A stretch of 64,000 nucleotides of DNA from Lagopus muta (lineage: Eukaryota > Chordata > Aves > Galliformes > Phasianidae): positions 20,232,077 to 20,296,076 of the forward strand of contig NC_064438.1 in the NCBI RefSeq assembly GCF_023343835.1. Direction: 5' to 3'. The notes below the pieces were generated by a model, which was not told where the DNA came from, ran no database searches, and worked only from the letters and a program-made list of their open reading frames with translations. Within the stretch, counting starts at the first letter, position 1. Every line of letters starts with the position of its first letter. Below are positions 38,975-51,231 of this stretch, in pieces. The position numbers were made by a program, and so were the translations under genes.

Positions 38975-41061
38975 AGTGTGAAATCTAGCTTAGGAAGAGG
39001 ATCCTCTCAGGACACAGGAGATTTGTATTCCATTGTTTTGCCTGTTGGACATCACTGACTCATAGCTCAAGTGATTGCTCCAATGCTTGCTAGTTTGCAG
39101 AGTTCTCAGAAACAGAATGTGTTTGCTGCTATAATACTTAAATAAATTGATGCTATTCAATAGATCATTAAGTATGAATGGCTCCAATGAAGAAGTTTTA
39201 TTGTTTTATAGGATTCATGGTCTCTTAAAAAAAAAAAAAAAAGAAAGAAAGAAACTCAAATTTCAATTTAATTGTTTACTCTTTTTTTGTTAGGTGTTTG
39301 GGAATGTGTACCTCCCTTACCCAAGGGCTTTTGCTATTACAGCAATAGATGCGAAATAGAATGCATCCACATTGCATTTTCATTTTAAGCAACAGCTTCT
39401 TAAGATTTCCTTACAATTTTCCTCACAGCCAACTACTGAAAGCTGGAAGGTCAATTACTATCATTAAGACAGTTGAAAATAAAGGTTTTTCTGGCCTAGT
39501 CATGAGTATTCCACCTATACAGCTCCTGCTGTCTGCCTTAAAAGAAGTCATCTCAATACAAAATTAGTAGAATTAGTAACTGATTTGCAAACCATAATTA
39601 GATTCTATATGCCAGAGAGAGACAAGATTTTAGGAGTATTTCCTTCTACAATTTTGGTGATTATTATGCTTAGATATCTACTTTAACATATCTTCAGTAT
39701 CGTGTGTTGATGCAGTAAAGTACCTAAAAAGTAGGTGCCACAGCATTCGGTGTAGTGTAGATCTAAATTTTGCATTTTGCCCCCACTACGTTAACATACA
39801 TTTCTTGTGTTCTTACTTTTTGAGCATCAGCATATATGACATATTGCCAAAATAACACATTCAAAGGAGATCTGAACACTCACACAAAGACTGTTCAAGA
39901 TTCAGGTGAGGCACTAATAAAAAATTATGAATTACAGCTGATATCAAAGATACTATGTAAGCTTACTTTTCAATAACATAAAATGTCTTGTTCATCAGAA
40001 AATAAAAAAATACAAAAAAGTACCCTGAATTTTTTCATGTGGTTCTGTCATATGTAGTCTTCTTCTGGAGAATCAACACAAGATTCATGTCTCTATAGAT
40101 ACAAAGCATAAAACCTATGAAGTACTCATTATAATTCACTTAAACCCTTAATTTACAATTAAACTGTGATGTAAATAATGCATTGGTCTTCTGTTGGTTT
40201 GTAGAACAATGGTGAATCTCTATTTTTAACCATATAGCAAGTGAATAAAAAGATTTTTTCTGTTAATTTGACATAGATTTTCCCCCATTTCTGTCTTTGT
40301 CTGGTACATTTAGAGATTAACAGCAAAATATAATCATGAGCACTTTGAGGCAGAAATTCAAAAGACAGAAATAAGCTTTTGTTTAGCACCCTACCAATGC
40401 TGCCGTTGTGAACCTTGAAAAATCAAGAATTATCATTGCCAAAATCTACAGTGGATTCTGTCCAGGGCTCCAGATCCCAAATCAGGCTGTCATTGACTCT
40501 TTGTTAATATATAAATCATTTAGTGAAGCATAGCCAATCAAAACAGAATACCATTTGTGCGCACGTGAAGGTCTGGCTGTTCCTGCCAAGAGTGACTCAT
40601 GTTTAAGGCACAAAAAAGAAAAAAAAAAAAAAAAAAAGGCTTAAAATAGATACTTGGGCTCTGTTGCTTCATTTTTTTGTTGTCGTTGTTCCTTTTAGCT
40701 TGTACAATTTTTTTCTACCTGTAGAAAATACTGCCCAATTGTTTCAAAAGTTTTACACTTGCATATACAGAAGTGGCAGTAAAGTTGTTCAAGAATAAAA
40801 GCTCAGGTTCACATAATACATCCTGTATACAAGTAAATGCAATTTAAAATCACTAGGATACATAAGCTATGAATGAATAATTTTCATGATATTTTCCACA
40901 TTTCTTTACAGTAGATTAGGTATATAGCTTGGCTTGTATATTCTTTGTTTTTCCAAGCTGCTGTGCTAACAGAAGTATATGAGAACAGAGCAGGACTACT
41001 TCCTGTGATTATTGCCTACATCATTAGATGTAGGTAAATGCAATAGTTACAGCGTTTGTTA

Positions 41062-41137
41062 CAAGGGCTGCTTTAAAAGTAACACCTCCTATTTTGTTAT
41101 ATTGGACCATGACACCACAGGTGGATGTTGGTGGCAG
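41062..41137 (+). mobile_element. Galluhop-type mariner transposon, 5' end fragment
   Basis: Starts just after a TA dinucleotide (41060-41061) with 'caagggctgctttaaaagta' and 'acacctcctatttt', the same terminal repeat as at 16596 with several substitutions. It then reads 'gacaccacaggtggatgttg', as in the family's left subterminal region. Similarity fades at about 41137. Only the left end survives, with no transposase. Confidence 0.8.
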
Positions 41138-44100
41138 CAGAGTGTATAAAACCCAGTCCCTGTGTAAGTTGCTTCATGAAGTTCCACAGCTAAGTCTATA
41201 TGCTAATCACCCATGCATATGGTTGTTGCATTGATGAGCTTAAATGATTTTCTTCCATCTCTTTCTTACTCTGAGTAAAACAGTGTTTTGATTCAATCAG
41301 CAGTAAAACCAGTAACTGAAATAGGGTGATAGAGAGTGGACTTTTTGATAGCTGTGCTTAATAGGAATGAAATAGTTTCTCAGTACGTATCAACCAATGA
41401 AGTGACAATGAACTATTTAACACAGTATTTCCCAACACAACTTTCATGGCTAACCTCACTGGATGCCCTCAAAGTATGGTAAAATACATGATTTTTAACC
41501 CTGTGTTACAACTCTTACATCCTCACTACAGTGTTTAAGTGCTCTCATAGAAAATTTTTTCTCAAAGACATAATTGTGCTGAGCATAGTATTTCATTTTC
41601 AGAAGTGGGAAATAAGTTCTCACTTGTTTAAGATTCAAGACAGAAGGTATGAAAGCTCTGACAGTGGTGAGAAGTGAATGGAACATCCATTTTGGGATTT
41701 AGAGGAACAAGTGAACCATTCAGCCAAGTATTACCAAGTATTTTTCAATTTCATGTGCAAACTGTTTTTTCCTTGGTAAACAAAAGGGTCATTGAGAAGT
41801 ATTTACTATAAGCTTTAAAACTTGCTCAGCAATGAAATTTTTTACTTCCACTGTCATTAAATCAATGAATTTAACACTGATTTAAACTAGGCATGCATTA
41901 ACTTTTCCAGATAGGTGAGAACCCAACCTGAAGAGACCAGTGCTGTAGTTAGAACTCCTGCTCTGTCATTTCTTCTCTGTATGAGGATTTTCCCCTTGTT
42001 TGCGATTTTCTTGCTTTGTAATTGGCTCAAACTCCTTTGCTTCACTGGTTGACAAAAAGATTTTTATCATATTCATCCTCACTCTTTACAAATGTTATGA
42101 TTGCTGTTATTTAATTATTTCCTGCTTTTACTGAATTTCAGTCTCCTGGGGTACATGCTGGAATCTTAATTTGAATTAATTAGAAAATCCAGCTGTTGAT
42201 CTCTACATTCATTAAAAGTACTTCATTGTATGGCATTTTCCACGGGGATGACTTCATGACTGAGGTGCAAAAATCTTGTGAAAGATGCTGAAGATGTGAT
42301 ATAAAGTGACCTCTTTTTCCTTCTTTAACATTTATTGCTGACATGTTCTTACTTGCAGAGCAAATGCAGATGTTTATTACAAGTCATTGTTTACTAAAAC
42401 TCAAAACAGACCTGTTACAAATGGTACAGTATTCCTAATGACTCTCATCCAGTCCCTAAATGTTACCAGTCCACCAAAAGTCTGTAGTAAAGATGATGAC
42501 ACTCTTTATAGGTGTTTGTAAATTATTTATATGGCTGCAGCGCTGACAGTATTCTGGGTACTGAGGGTGACTATAAGGTTATTGCAAATACTGTGAAGAT
42601 TAAATAGTCAGCAGGCAGTACTACACACTGTTTAGCTATGATCCTATATACTTAGGAAAATGCAATTCTGAAGTTTCAGCAGCAAAGGGTCAGTAATGCA
42701 CCACTGCAGCTTCAGTGGTATTTCATTAGGATACAGCAGCACAATTGACAGGCTGGAGGCCCAGCAGAGAGTGGTCAGCAAATGCATTGCTCTAGTTCAA
42801 GATGCCATGAATAAAAGACAGTTTTTCTACCTTTTCTTCTGCTTACACTGTTTAGTTTAAACTCAAAGAGTTCTAATTCTCAACTGTAAAGAAAAAAGCT
42901 GATTGTAAAGCAGAAAACCTGATACAACTCCTTGGATTATAATGAAGCAATTCATTCTTGTTCCTGCCCTATCAGATGATCATAACAATTTTCAGTAAAC
43001 CTGAGGTATGAATAGGACCTACTTGTCGAAAAGACAAGAATATTGACTCATCCTGAGATTGATTCATTGCCTCCTCTAAGAACTTTAGAGGCAGAGTTGT
43101 TCTCCAATTAGAGAGCTGCATTATTTACACTATTATTTCTGCCTTGAATGAGATCCTATTTATAAGCAAATTTAAATTTGCAGAGCTTCCAATCACTGCT
43201 ATAGATTTTTCTTTCCTCTAGAAAGACTGAAATCTTACCTATCAGAAACTCATGCAAGTTCTTCCATTTGGAAAGAATAATTAACGATGTAATTTTTCTC
43301 TATCTTTCTAATCCTAAGCAAATATTTGTCATACCCTAGTACTCAGTAAAGTTAATTATTACAATAACATGGAGATTGGTAGATATATTGGCAGATAGAA
43401 GAAACAGAAGATTGAATTAGTCAAACAAATAGGGTTTTGTTTCAATTTGAGTTGTATTGTGAAGATCATAAACAGCAACAAAAAAAAATGAAGAAAAAAG
43501 TTTAAGAAGTGTTTCTGTAATATTGACAGGTGAAACTGAATGATAGAATAACAGTAACCCACAACATTCATTTTGAAGCTGAGAAGACTATCAAACCAAA
43601 AAGGATAGAGGATGCTTTTAAAAATATACCTCCAGAAAGGCAGCAAATCCAAGGATTCAGTTCTGCTCCTGTCCTCAGGCATTAGAACTAAGACTGCCTT
43701 TTTTGGATGCAAATAGGGAATGACATCATGAAAAGCAAGATAGAACTGACTTAAAATTTCCATAAAGAAGCAGAACTTATTCTATAGTGTACCTTCAAAT
43801 ATTCAAATAGTGTTCAGTTTAATTACACATGACTGATTATATATCAAGTTAAACACATCTCAACCCAGGTGTTTCATTTTAAAAAATTTATAAAAAACTT
43901 TTACATTTATAATTAAAATATACTCATTATGAAAACCTGCAACCCTAAAATTGTTAATTTTCAACAGCTTTTCCAAGTTTTCTCTACAGCTTTCTCTCTC
44001 TATATGAAGAGAGAATATATATATACATATGAACCTTTAAAAACATGGCAAGATTAAAGTAAAATTCATACATTTCATAACTTCTAAGAAACTGAGACAA

Positions 44101-45156
44101 CCTGTATCATTAGATAGCACAATACAGAACATCAGAAATTTACAAATTATACCTATAATTTCATTAAATAGTGAGTTATGTGCATAAAAACAGTCAATTT
44201 TAATCAAAATTTAATCTCAAAATAGAAGATCCCTCAACAAATTTTTGAGGTTGTTTGCTTTGTTGCTTTTTTCTTTTCCTTTTTCCATGAAATCCAACAT
44301 CTAATTGAGGCATAACACTTTCTTCCCCTTTGTTTAACATTGTCACACCTTTCCATACTTCAATAACAAAAAATTTTGTTAAATGCATGCATTATATGTT
44401 ATGCATATAAATTAAGTAGATCTCATATCAGTAAGAATACCTTAGATACAAAAAGACTTTTTCAGTTTAAAGCTGTATAAAAGCACATCTTAGGACCTTA
44501 TGAAAGAAATTTTTGACGTATTAAATGGTCAGGTGTGTTAGTTGCTCAACCTTGAGAGTCAAGTCATAATTATATGTAGTTGTTTTTGTTCAGTTGTGTA
44601 ACATGTGAACTAGACAATTAGATAGGTGCAAATTTACATTTTCCTCTCTCCATGCTACAAGGAAAGGAGTATTGCCTAAAGTTATAAGTACTATTCAGAA
44701 TTCCATATAGCAATTCACTGTCAATTTTCAAACAATTTCACAGTAATTTGTGCCACAAATGCAGTTTCATTTCTGACTCAGAAAAACAAGAGCAAACAAT
44801 GGGTTATTTCTCTTTCATGACAAGTAACGAGCAACTATCTAAAATATTTTATGATTTTTGCTTCTTGAAGGAAAAAAATGTATTCTTAAAAACACATAAA
44901 CACAAACCAAGAAAAGCAAATAAATTATTGTTTTCTTAAATGAAAGAATGACTTGTACTAGAAATTCACAAAGTTACTGTATAGTCAGATGGTACCAAGA
45001 CACAGGAAGAAATGCAAAGCAAGATTGAAATTGACAGCAACCGACAAAATTATAGTGATTTTTGTTGTAGTTGCTTCTACATTGGTATACAATCAACAGG
45101 TATATGGAGGTTAAGCTAAGTAGGGTTATCACTGCAGAAAGATAATAAATGAAAAA
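41138..45156. other. A/T-rich non-coding stretch
   Basis: No gene supported. A 134-codon minus-strand frame at 43359-43763 contains Phe/Leu-rich sequence from A/T-rich DNA and no recognisable domain. The segment 42105-42245 contains TTAATTTGAATTAATTAG-like homeodomain motifs and could be a conserved non-coding element. A palindromic ATGCATGCAT lies near 44383. Confidence 0.5.
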
Positions 45157-45402
45157 TGCTCACCAATGTTGTAGACTCACAATAAATTCCACAAAAGAGT
45201 GACCTCTGGAAAGAGAACCTACCTAAGGCAGCAGTCAGCACTTAAATGGGATCCAGGAGAGGTGGGGCCAGGCTCCACCCCTTCCGGTAGCACAGGTGAA
45301 TTATCTTCACCTGTGCTCCTGCAGCTGACTCATTGCTTGTCTCAGGTGGTCAATCAGAGGTTTAGGCTGTGATCAACAGTTCCCATACTATTGGCCACTA
45401 CA
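45157..45402 (-). mobile_element. LTR-like or promoter-like repeat, copy 2 (minus)
   Basis: Related to 13925-14173 in reverse orientation and about the same length (246 bases). Read on the minus strand it begins TGTAGTGGCC and ends GGTGAGCA, so it has the 5'-TG...CA-3' ends of an LTR. Conserved inside: the 'aacctctgattga' block, a TGAGTCA site, an inverted repeat with E-boxes (arms 45290-45300 and 45306-45316), the 'ggaaggggtggagcc' block and a TATA-like CATTTAAG. No 5-6 bp target duplication is visible at the edges: the left flank is A-rich and the right begins CTTTT. No proviral body adjoins it. A solo LTR of an unnamed family is the likeliest reading; a non-autonomous promoter-bearing repeat is the alternative. 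Confidence 0.7.
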
Positions 45403-45922
45403 CTTTTTACATTTTCTCAATTTTAAGTTACTAGTGTTTTTAAGCTATTCTATTTTATTATTTATTGATATTTATTTTTAAGACCTAAATAATAATTAAT
45501 GTTGGAAAAGATCTTATAAATATCTATAAACTTCTGGACTTATATAGACCAATGTTTATGTTTACACAGTACTAAAACGTTAGCTTATTGCTTTCAGTTT
45601 TTTAGCTAAATTTAACAAACAACAAATTTTACCAGCTTTTATGACATGAACAGGTATCTGCAGCCTACACACTGATAATATTAAAGTAGCAAACTGCAAG
45701 ATTATTTGATGTATCTCCTTCACATCTTCTGCCCTTTGTGTGTTTGTCCATATGACTTCAAATGTATTTTATCTGCCATTTTTCTAAAATCCATTCTAAA
45801 ACTTCTTGTCTCTTGTGTCATATGTTAGCCTCCAAATGATTATTACTCATCACAAACTTTAAACTTGTTACTATTCAAGGTCTATAGTATGAAAATATGA
45901 TAAAATATCACTCACCAAGAAA
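45403..45922. other. A/T-rich spacer
   Basis: About 520 bases between the LTR-like repeat and the first copy of the 148-bp duplicated element. Nothing recognisable was seen. Confidence 0.6.
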
Positions 45923-46070
45923 AAATTAATGGAAGAGCTATTGCAGTAGAAAACAAAAGCTATATTTTTTGCAAGGACAGAAAGATCAGATCCACAGTTC
46001 GTAAATCAGTATGGTGTGCAGAGCATTTTATGATCGAAAAGAATAAAAAGAGACTTTATAAAATGGAAAA
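45923..46070. repeat. 148-bp two-copy element, copy A
   Basis: Direct repeat of 48611-48759. Hand alignment of about 145 bases shows roughly 16 mismatches and no gap, about 89% identity. About 13 of the differences are transitions. Landmarks are 'ggaagagctattgcagtaga', 'gcaaggacagaaagatcaga' and 'gcagagcattttatgat'. Similarity stops sharply at both ends. It matches no transposon family I know and has no sustained open frame. It could be a tandem segmental duplication remnant or a member of an unrecognised repeat family. Strand is undefined. Confidence 0.85.
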
Positions 46071-47284
46071 TCATTATCATCATTTGCTCTTTCAATCAGA
46101 GAATTCATACTGTGACTGTAGATGAATTCAGGATCTAGGAACTAATGCTGTGTTCACATAAACAGAGAGCACCTTGAAAAAGTAATTTTTATAATAGCTC
46201 TTACTAGTGTAATCCTGTAACAATAAAAGTCTGCAAATGACAGTGTTGAATTGCAAACCCTGTCAGATAACCCTAGATAGAAAAAAAATCTCTTTCCCTC
46301 CATAAGTCATGCACTGTTAGACTACACTTAATTCATTTCATCACAGAAAGCTTTTCGAGCTATATTTATGTTTCTGAAAACAAGAGTAAGGAAAAAAAAA
46401 AAGTGGGGAAACCACCCATCAAGCTTAAGCCTTTTCATATTCAATAATGTATTCATCCAAGTGTCATATTAGTGTCATATTAAAAAAAAAAAAGGAGGAA
46501 GTAGAAAAAAATAAAAATGTATGGGATATAATTATGCAGAAAAGAATACTTGGTAGCAAATTTTATAATCAGTAGCCCAAACCTAGGGAGAGCAGAGAGT
46601 AATATTTAAAATGAGCTCAAAGTAGTCTCAGAGATATTGATTCCACTACAGTACGTATCCAGCATTGCTATTCTCTGTGGGTCTTATGGGTATAATTATT
46701 CTGTCCTTCAGGAATTATATTGGTTAAGAAAAAAATGACAAATCTGAATACATTTGTCTTACATAATTTTTAGTACCATATTGCCCTTTAATACTACGTA
46801 GGAAGGTATTTTCTGTCATTCGTTCCATATTTAAGAAAGATGGAATGATTGAAAGTGGGTAGCTTTTGACAATTTTCAGGTAGGCTTATTATTTCATAAG
46901 CTGTGCATCTCATATTCTTACATAAACCTAGAATGATTTCTGTTGTCAGGGCATCCCCAAAAATAAATCAGCAATGACTTCATTTTCTCCTGTCAGTTAT
47001 CCTACTTGTAAGGGAGGATAAAAGTTATGTTTACGAACTAACAATCCTACCACATAAAATGTATGGGAGGACGAACTTGATGACAAGCTGCATTCTGGAA
47101 GCTTAGTAAAGATCAAATATCTATTTAAATGTGCAGTATATGTGTATTTCTAGAAAACTGTATACACTGTAGAAGTCCTTAATTACTTTTTTGGAAATAA
47201 GTAGTTGCTTGAAGCTGAAGATCTCAATCTTAGATAAATACAAAAGTAGATGTTTACTGGGTAACCTAGATTAGTATCAGGTCT
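46071..47284. other. A/T-rich spacer
   Basis: No gene. A perfect 11-bp tandem duplication (AGTGTCATATT) lies at 46460-46481, followed directly by a poly-A run. Nothing else is notable. Confidence 0.6.
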
Positions 47285-47373
47285 GGAGTTTGGTGTCCCT
47301 GCCTGTGACAGGGGAGTTGGGACTTGATGATCCTTGGGGTCCCTGGCAACCCAAGCCATTCTATGATTCTACA
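47285..47373 (+). mobile_element. CR1 LINE 3'-end fragment
   Basis: About 90 bases, plus orientation: 'ggtgtccctgcctgtgacag', 'gggagttgggacttgatgat', 'ggggtccctggcaacccaag', then CCATTCTATGATTCTA. This is the last part of the CR1 3' untranslated region and tail, extremely 5'-truncated. It retains the family's 3' end with few changes, so it is probably among the younger CR1 fragments here. Confidence 0.93.
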
Positions 47374-48610
47374 ATTTCAAGGCTGCTAAGCACCTGTGAG
47401 TAGCAGGACACCTTGTGAGTCTGCATGTCTGCTGTTCTGTGTAATATTAGTGTGTATTTGCAAAATGCACTCAGGGTAATGGCAATTGCTAATGGAGAAG
47501 TGTTTGCTGGAAATGATTGCCTTGTATGCAGAAAACTCACTGTGCATTCTGTAGTTGCAGATTTTACTATGAAGGATATGGGTCACGAAGAAAAAATGCA
47601 AGGCATCTTATGATTATATTGTCTCTTAGAAAACTAAATTTAAATCCTAATAAGTATTTAAACATGTAGCAGTGTTATTCAACATTTCCTGATTTTTTCA
47701 ACAAACTGATTTTTTTATTCCTTTGAGCTACACAGGGCATGTGAGAAGGCATGATCCTGCAAAAGCATGCAGTGTGACATCAACAGTTTTATATATTGAA
47801 AATTTTCTGTTTCTAAATTGTTTATGCCTTACTCTATGCCATTAGTGTTGCTTATAAAATTCTCAGAACTTCTTGATGTTCTGTTTACTAATTTTCTACG
47901 TGCTAAAGCATACGATACACTTTAGATCAAGATAAATACTTGAATGTCCTTTTTGTAGTCTCAGATAGGATTTATGAGAACTGAAATTTTTATGTCAATG
48001 TGAAACCATCTTTAAAAGCTTTGTCTAGAAATTCACTCAGCTTATCTGAATGAAACTGAAAAGGACTTTCAAAGCAATACAGTAGAAATACAGAACCCAT
48101 CCTCCTTTAGCAAAAGGTGAACATCTACTGAGTAGACTAATTAAACAAATGTTACTACATAAGGCTAACTTCTATAGAAGTAATTTCAGTTTTTTTCTAT
48201 TTCTGCACCAAGAAGACTGCATACATCTTGATACATGTATACACAAAATACACCAGTTTACTGATAGACAAAAAAACTAAGAGAAAGGTTCGAGACTTTA
48301 ATTAAACACAATAAATATTTTATCCATATATAAATCCATCCTAGTTTCTAGATTTTAATGTTTCACATCAGTATGCTGTGATTTTATATTCTGATGTTAT
48401 AAAAATTATCTATGCAATACTTTAAATGTACTTTAGTTACACATTTGAAATTATACAGATAAGTAAATGACTATGATAACAAGACTATTAAGATGTCTCT
48501 GCCATCAGAGATCACTTGTAGCATACAACCTCATTATGTTAGTCTTGTATCCACAATTTGCTGTTTATATCTTCTACCGATAAATTTCATTCCTCATCAT
48601 TCATCTAAAA
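47374..48610. other. A/T-rich spacer between CR1 and element copy B
   Basis: No gene supported. Two 60-70 codon frames at 47386-47613 overlap on opposite strands and show no recognisable motif. The rest is unique-looking sequence. Confidence 0.6.
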
Positions 48611-48759
48611 TGAAAATGGAAGAGCTACTGCAGTAGAAAACAAAAGCTGTAACTTTTGCAAGGACAGAAAGATCAGATCCATGGTTTATAAATCAGTGCA
48701 GTATGCAGAGCATTTTATGATTCAAAAGAATAAAAAGAGCCTTTATAAAATGGAAGATT
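48611..48759. repeat. 148-bp two-copy element, copy B
   Basis: Second copy of the element at 45923-46070, same orientation, about 2.7 kb downstream, with a CR1 fragment and unique sequence between. Landmarks are 'ggaagagctactgcagtaga', 'gcaaggacagaaagatcaga' and 'gcagagcattttatgatt'. Flanking sequence is not similar beyond the edges. No poly-A tail, terminal repeat or target duplication is evident, which argues against a recent retrotransposon or a cut-and-paste transposon. Confidence 0.85.
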
Positions 48760-50509
48760 AAAAAATAAGAATGTTGGGAGATGCTTTTGTGTTAAATGTC
48801 CTCATTTGTTCACATCTATCAAGTAAAACTCCTTATTATATTTTCTTGCTATTATCCCCACTATCCAATGGATTTTGGTTCAGATTTTGAGTTTATTTAC
48901 CTCAGAAACAATCTTTTAAGCAGAGAGACTCAGTTATCCAGTACCCTTAATCTGTGAATGCTGCAAGCACTTACCATGTTTGTCTCTGCTAATTAGGCGT
49001 TCAGCTGTACCCTATGAGGACGTATAAAATTATTTTACTGTCAGTTTAAAGATGTTTTAATTTAATGATTCCTGAGACCTAATTTTCTTCTGTATGGTCT
49101 ATACTACCATGAATCACAGGAATCAAATCCCCTTTCCCATTTACTCCACCAGATTATAAAGTTAGCAAATTGAAGTAGCCTTAGATTAGAATTTGGCCTG
49201 GATGTATAAAGATTATTAAAAAGGAGGATAAAATCAATTAATTTAGACTCTAATATAAGCTTTATGAAGCTGTAATAATTTTATACAGCTCCATACTATG
49301 TTGAAATGTTTTGGTAGTTTCACCTTTTTTTTGTGTGTGTCTACCCAAATCTTAGATATGGTCTTGGGTGAATAAAGTATAAATAACAGATTTTTTTGCA
49401 AGTACATCCTTTCAAAATTAATAGGATCAATAATATGTCAATAATATGTCAAAGAAAACTCTTGTAGTATGTAAAAGCTTAAAAAAGTATTTTACATTCT
49501 TTATGAAAGAATTCCCTTAGCAAGCATTCATATATCACAAAATTCCTTTGTTACACAATATTTCAAAGTTTAGCATGCATATCAACTTTTACCAAAAACC
49601 ACATATTAGTGTAAAAAATTAAGGTTTTTATCTAAAGTCTAGTGAAGCCAGTGCTGTCTTTACTTTCATAATGTAGTTATTATGGCTATTTGAGTTTACA
49701 AAACACTGAAGGAAATTCTTCCTAAATTGGTTTGAGCATGATAAAATTAAATAGAAAGTACCTAAAGGAGATTATTGAGAAAGAGAAAATATATGTTTTA
49801 TCAGACCTTGAGCAGTTACAGAAATTGGTTAGGCAGATTTTATCTAAATTCAATAATAATGTAGATGAAATAAAAAAGAACCACATAGGCAATCTAAAGG
49901 AAATCATATTTTAGAACAGTAAAACTAAGCATTGAGAAACTGAGATCTGATTTTGTTGAAGGGAAAAAAGAATGCCCGTTTCCACATTTGTTAAAATGTA
50001 AGCTTATTAGCTAAAGATTTGGGGAATACAGCCTCCTCTCAAGCTGCTGTGTTAAGATGTAAATATATTTAAATTGGCTGCATGTTTCAAGGCGCAGGTC
50101 TCTCTCCTTGTCTCACTTTATGATAACAAAAAAACATCCAGATTCAGTGATCCTATTCCCCTTTTCCCCTTACTGCTACTATAGTTGAACACATTCTTTA
50201 TAATTTCTACATTTCACCTTAGTTCTTTCCTAGTTTTAATAGCTGTTTTAAATTGCACTTGACTAAACCATGCACATAAAACCTTGTTAAATCTCTGAAT
50301 AATCACTCCAATAGTCTTGAACTCTTCTAGTTTCCATTCTTTGTCCTTTCCAAATTCTGCCAATAACCTTCTCCTTGCAGTTCTTGGATATTTTGTCCTG
50401 TTTGCTATGTGCTCCTCAGTATTAGCTCTGATTCTTGTTCTCAGTATCTCTTTTTTGTCCTTACTGGGTCTTGTTGGGTTTAAGATATGAATTTCACTTT
50501 TTTCGTAGC
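48760..50509. other. A/T-rich non-coding stretch
   Basis: No gene supported. An 11-bp tandem duplication (CAATAATATGT) lies at 49428-49449. Sequence at 49722-49914 is open on both strands for about 60 codons, as expected for A/T-poor-in-stop chance frames. A 116-codon minus-strand frame at 50214-50564, rich in Lys and Arg, overlaps the start of the LTR; its product is unrecognised and could come from an old retroelement or be chance. Confidence 0.5.
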
Positions 50510-50748
50510 AGTCCATATGGTGCTGTGCCCTGCATTTATGGCTCAAAAACTGTTGATAATACACCAGCTGAACAGGGTTTACATGCAGTCAAGACTTTCT
50601 GTCTCTCTCTTGTCCCAAAAGTGAGTGGGCTGGGCATGGACAAGAGGCTGGGAGAAGTCTCAGCTGGTACGACTGATTCCAAGTGACCAAAGGGCCATGC
50701 CATCCATACAAAGTTGTGTTCAGTAATAAAATCGTGTTGGGAGGAATC

Positions 50749-51231
50749 TGTTAAAAGTAGAAGATTGATGAAGATGGTTTGAGAAGGAAAGACTGGTGAA
50801 GATGGTTGTAAATATGCTCACGTGACTTTTTAGATGGAAATATGTGAAGCCTGGACAGTATCAATGTAGGAAAACATGCATGTCATACCCTTGTTTGACA
50901 AGTAGAATCTCTGTGTATGAATAGTGTAGATGTTTGGTAGACTTGAAGGAACCCTATCAACATGTTTGTATTCTCTGCCTTGGTATGAAGGAGACCAGAG
51001 CACAATGAAGATCACAGCATGGTAGTAAACTATGCTTGCATGAACCCTTGATAAACAGGCATATCTCTAGACTTGTGATCCTCTTAGCTGTGCCTGTGTC
51101 CCTGCTTGTGTGCCTCTGCCTGAGTGTAGCTTTGGGGATTCCCTGGTTAGCAAGGTCATGAAAATAAATTTTCTGACTGTTTCAGCTGTGAGGCTGCAGT
51201 TGTTCCAGCTGTCTGTCTGTAAACTCACACA
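50749..51231 (+). mobile_element. Second LTR nested inside the ERVL-like LTR
   Basis: About 480 bases that interrupt the outer LTR. It starts TGTTAAAAG and ends ACACA, so TG...CA ends are present. Near its 3' end are 'ttccctggttagcaaggtca', a polyadenylation signal AATAAA at 51163-51168 and 'cagctgtctgtctgtaaact', an R/U5-like arrangement typical of retroviral LTRs. A direct repeat TGAAGATGGTT occurs twice near the 5' end, about 25 bases apart. Left flank AGGAATC and right flank GGAGAAC are only partly similar, so a target duplication is possible but degraded. No proviral genes are present. Plus orientation is inferred from the poly-A signal position. The family is not named with confidence. 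Confidence 0.65.
51163..51168 (+). promoter_or_regulatory. Candidate LTR polyadenylation signal
   Basis: AATAAA about 63 bases before the 3' edge of the nested LTR, the expected position at the end of R. Whether it still acts is unknown. Confidence 0.5.

Larger units (their letters stand above)
34771..41061. other. A/T-rich non-coding stretch
   Basis: No gene found. It contains A-rich sequence at 36010-36075, an AT-rich run at 36205-36263, a TTAA-rich run at 36351-36391, a T run at 37006-37026, a poly-A/GAAA run at 39227-39253 and poly-A at about 40615-40638. Two adjacent perfect palindromes lie at 38931-38974. Open frames around 37.9-38.5 kb (up to 110 codons) overlap in several frames and match no family I recognise. 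Confidence 0.5.

Noticed and set aside
42735..42790. Possible CR1 fragment ('gacaggctggaggcccagca')
   Set aside because: Only a short, ambiguous similarity to CR1-like wording; no tail or coding motif could be anchored.
43359..43763. 134-codon minus-strand open frame with hydrophobic end
   Set aside because: The Phe/Leu/Ile-rich C-terminal half is what T-rich DNA yields in translation. No membrane-protein family is recognised and there is no gene context.
49722..49914. Charged, coiled-coil-like 60-codon frame
   Set aside because: Open on both strands over the same bases, with Lys/Glu/Ile bias expected from A-rich sequence. No conservation evidence is available.
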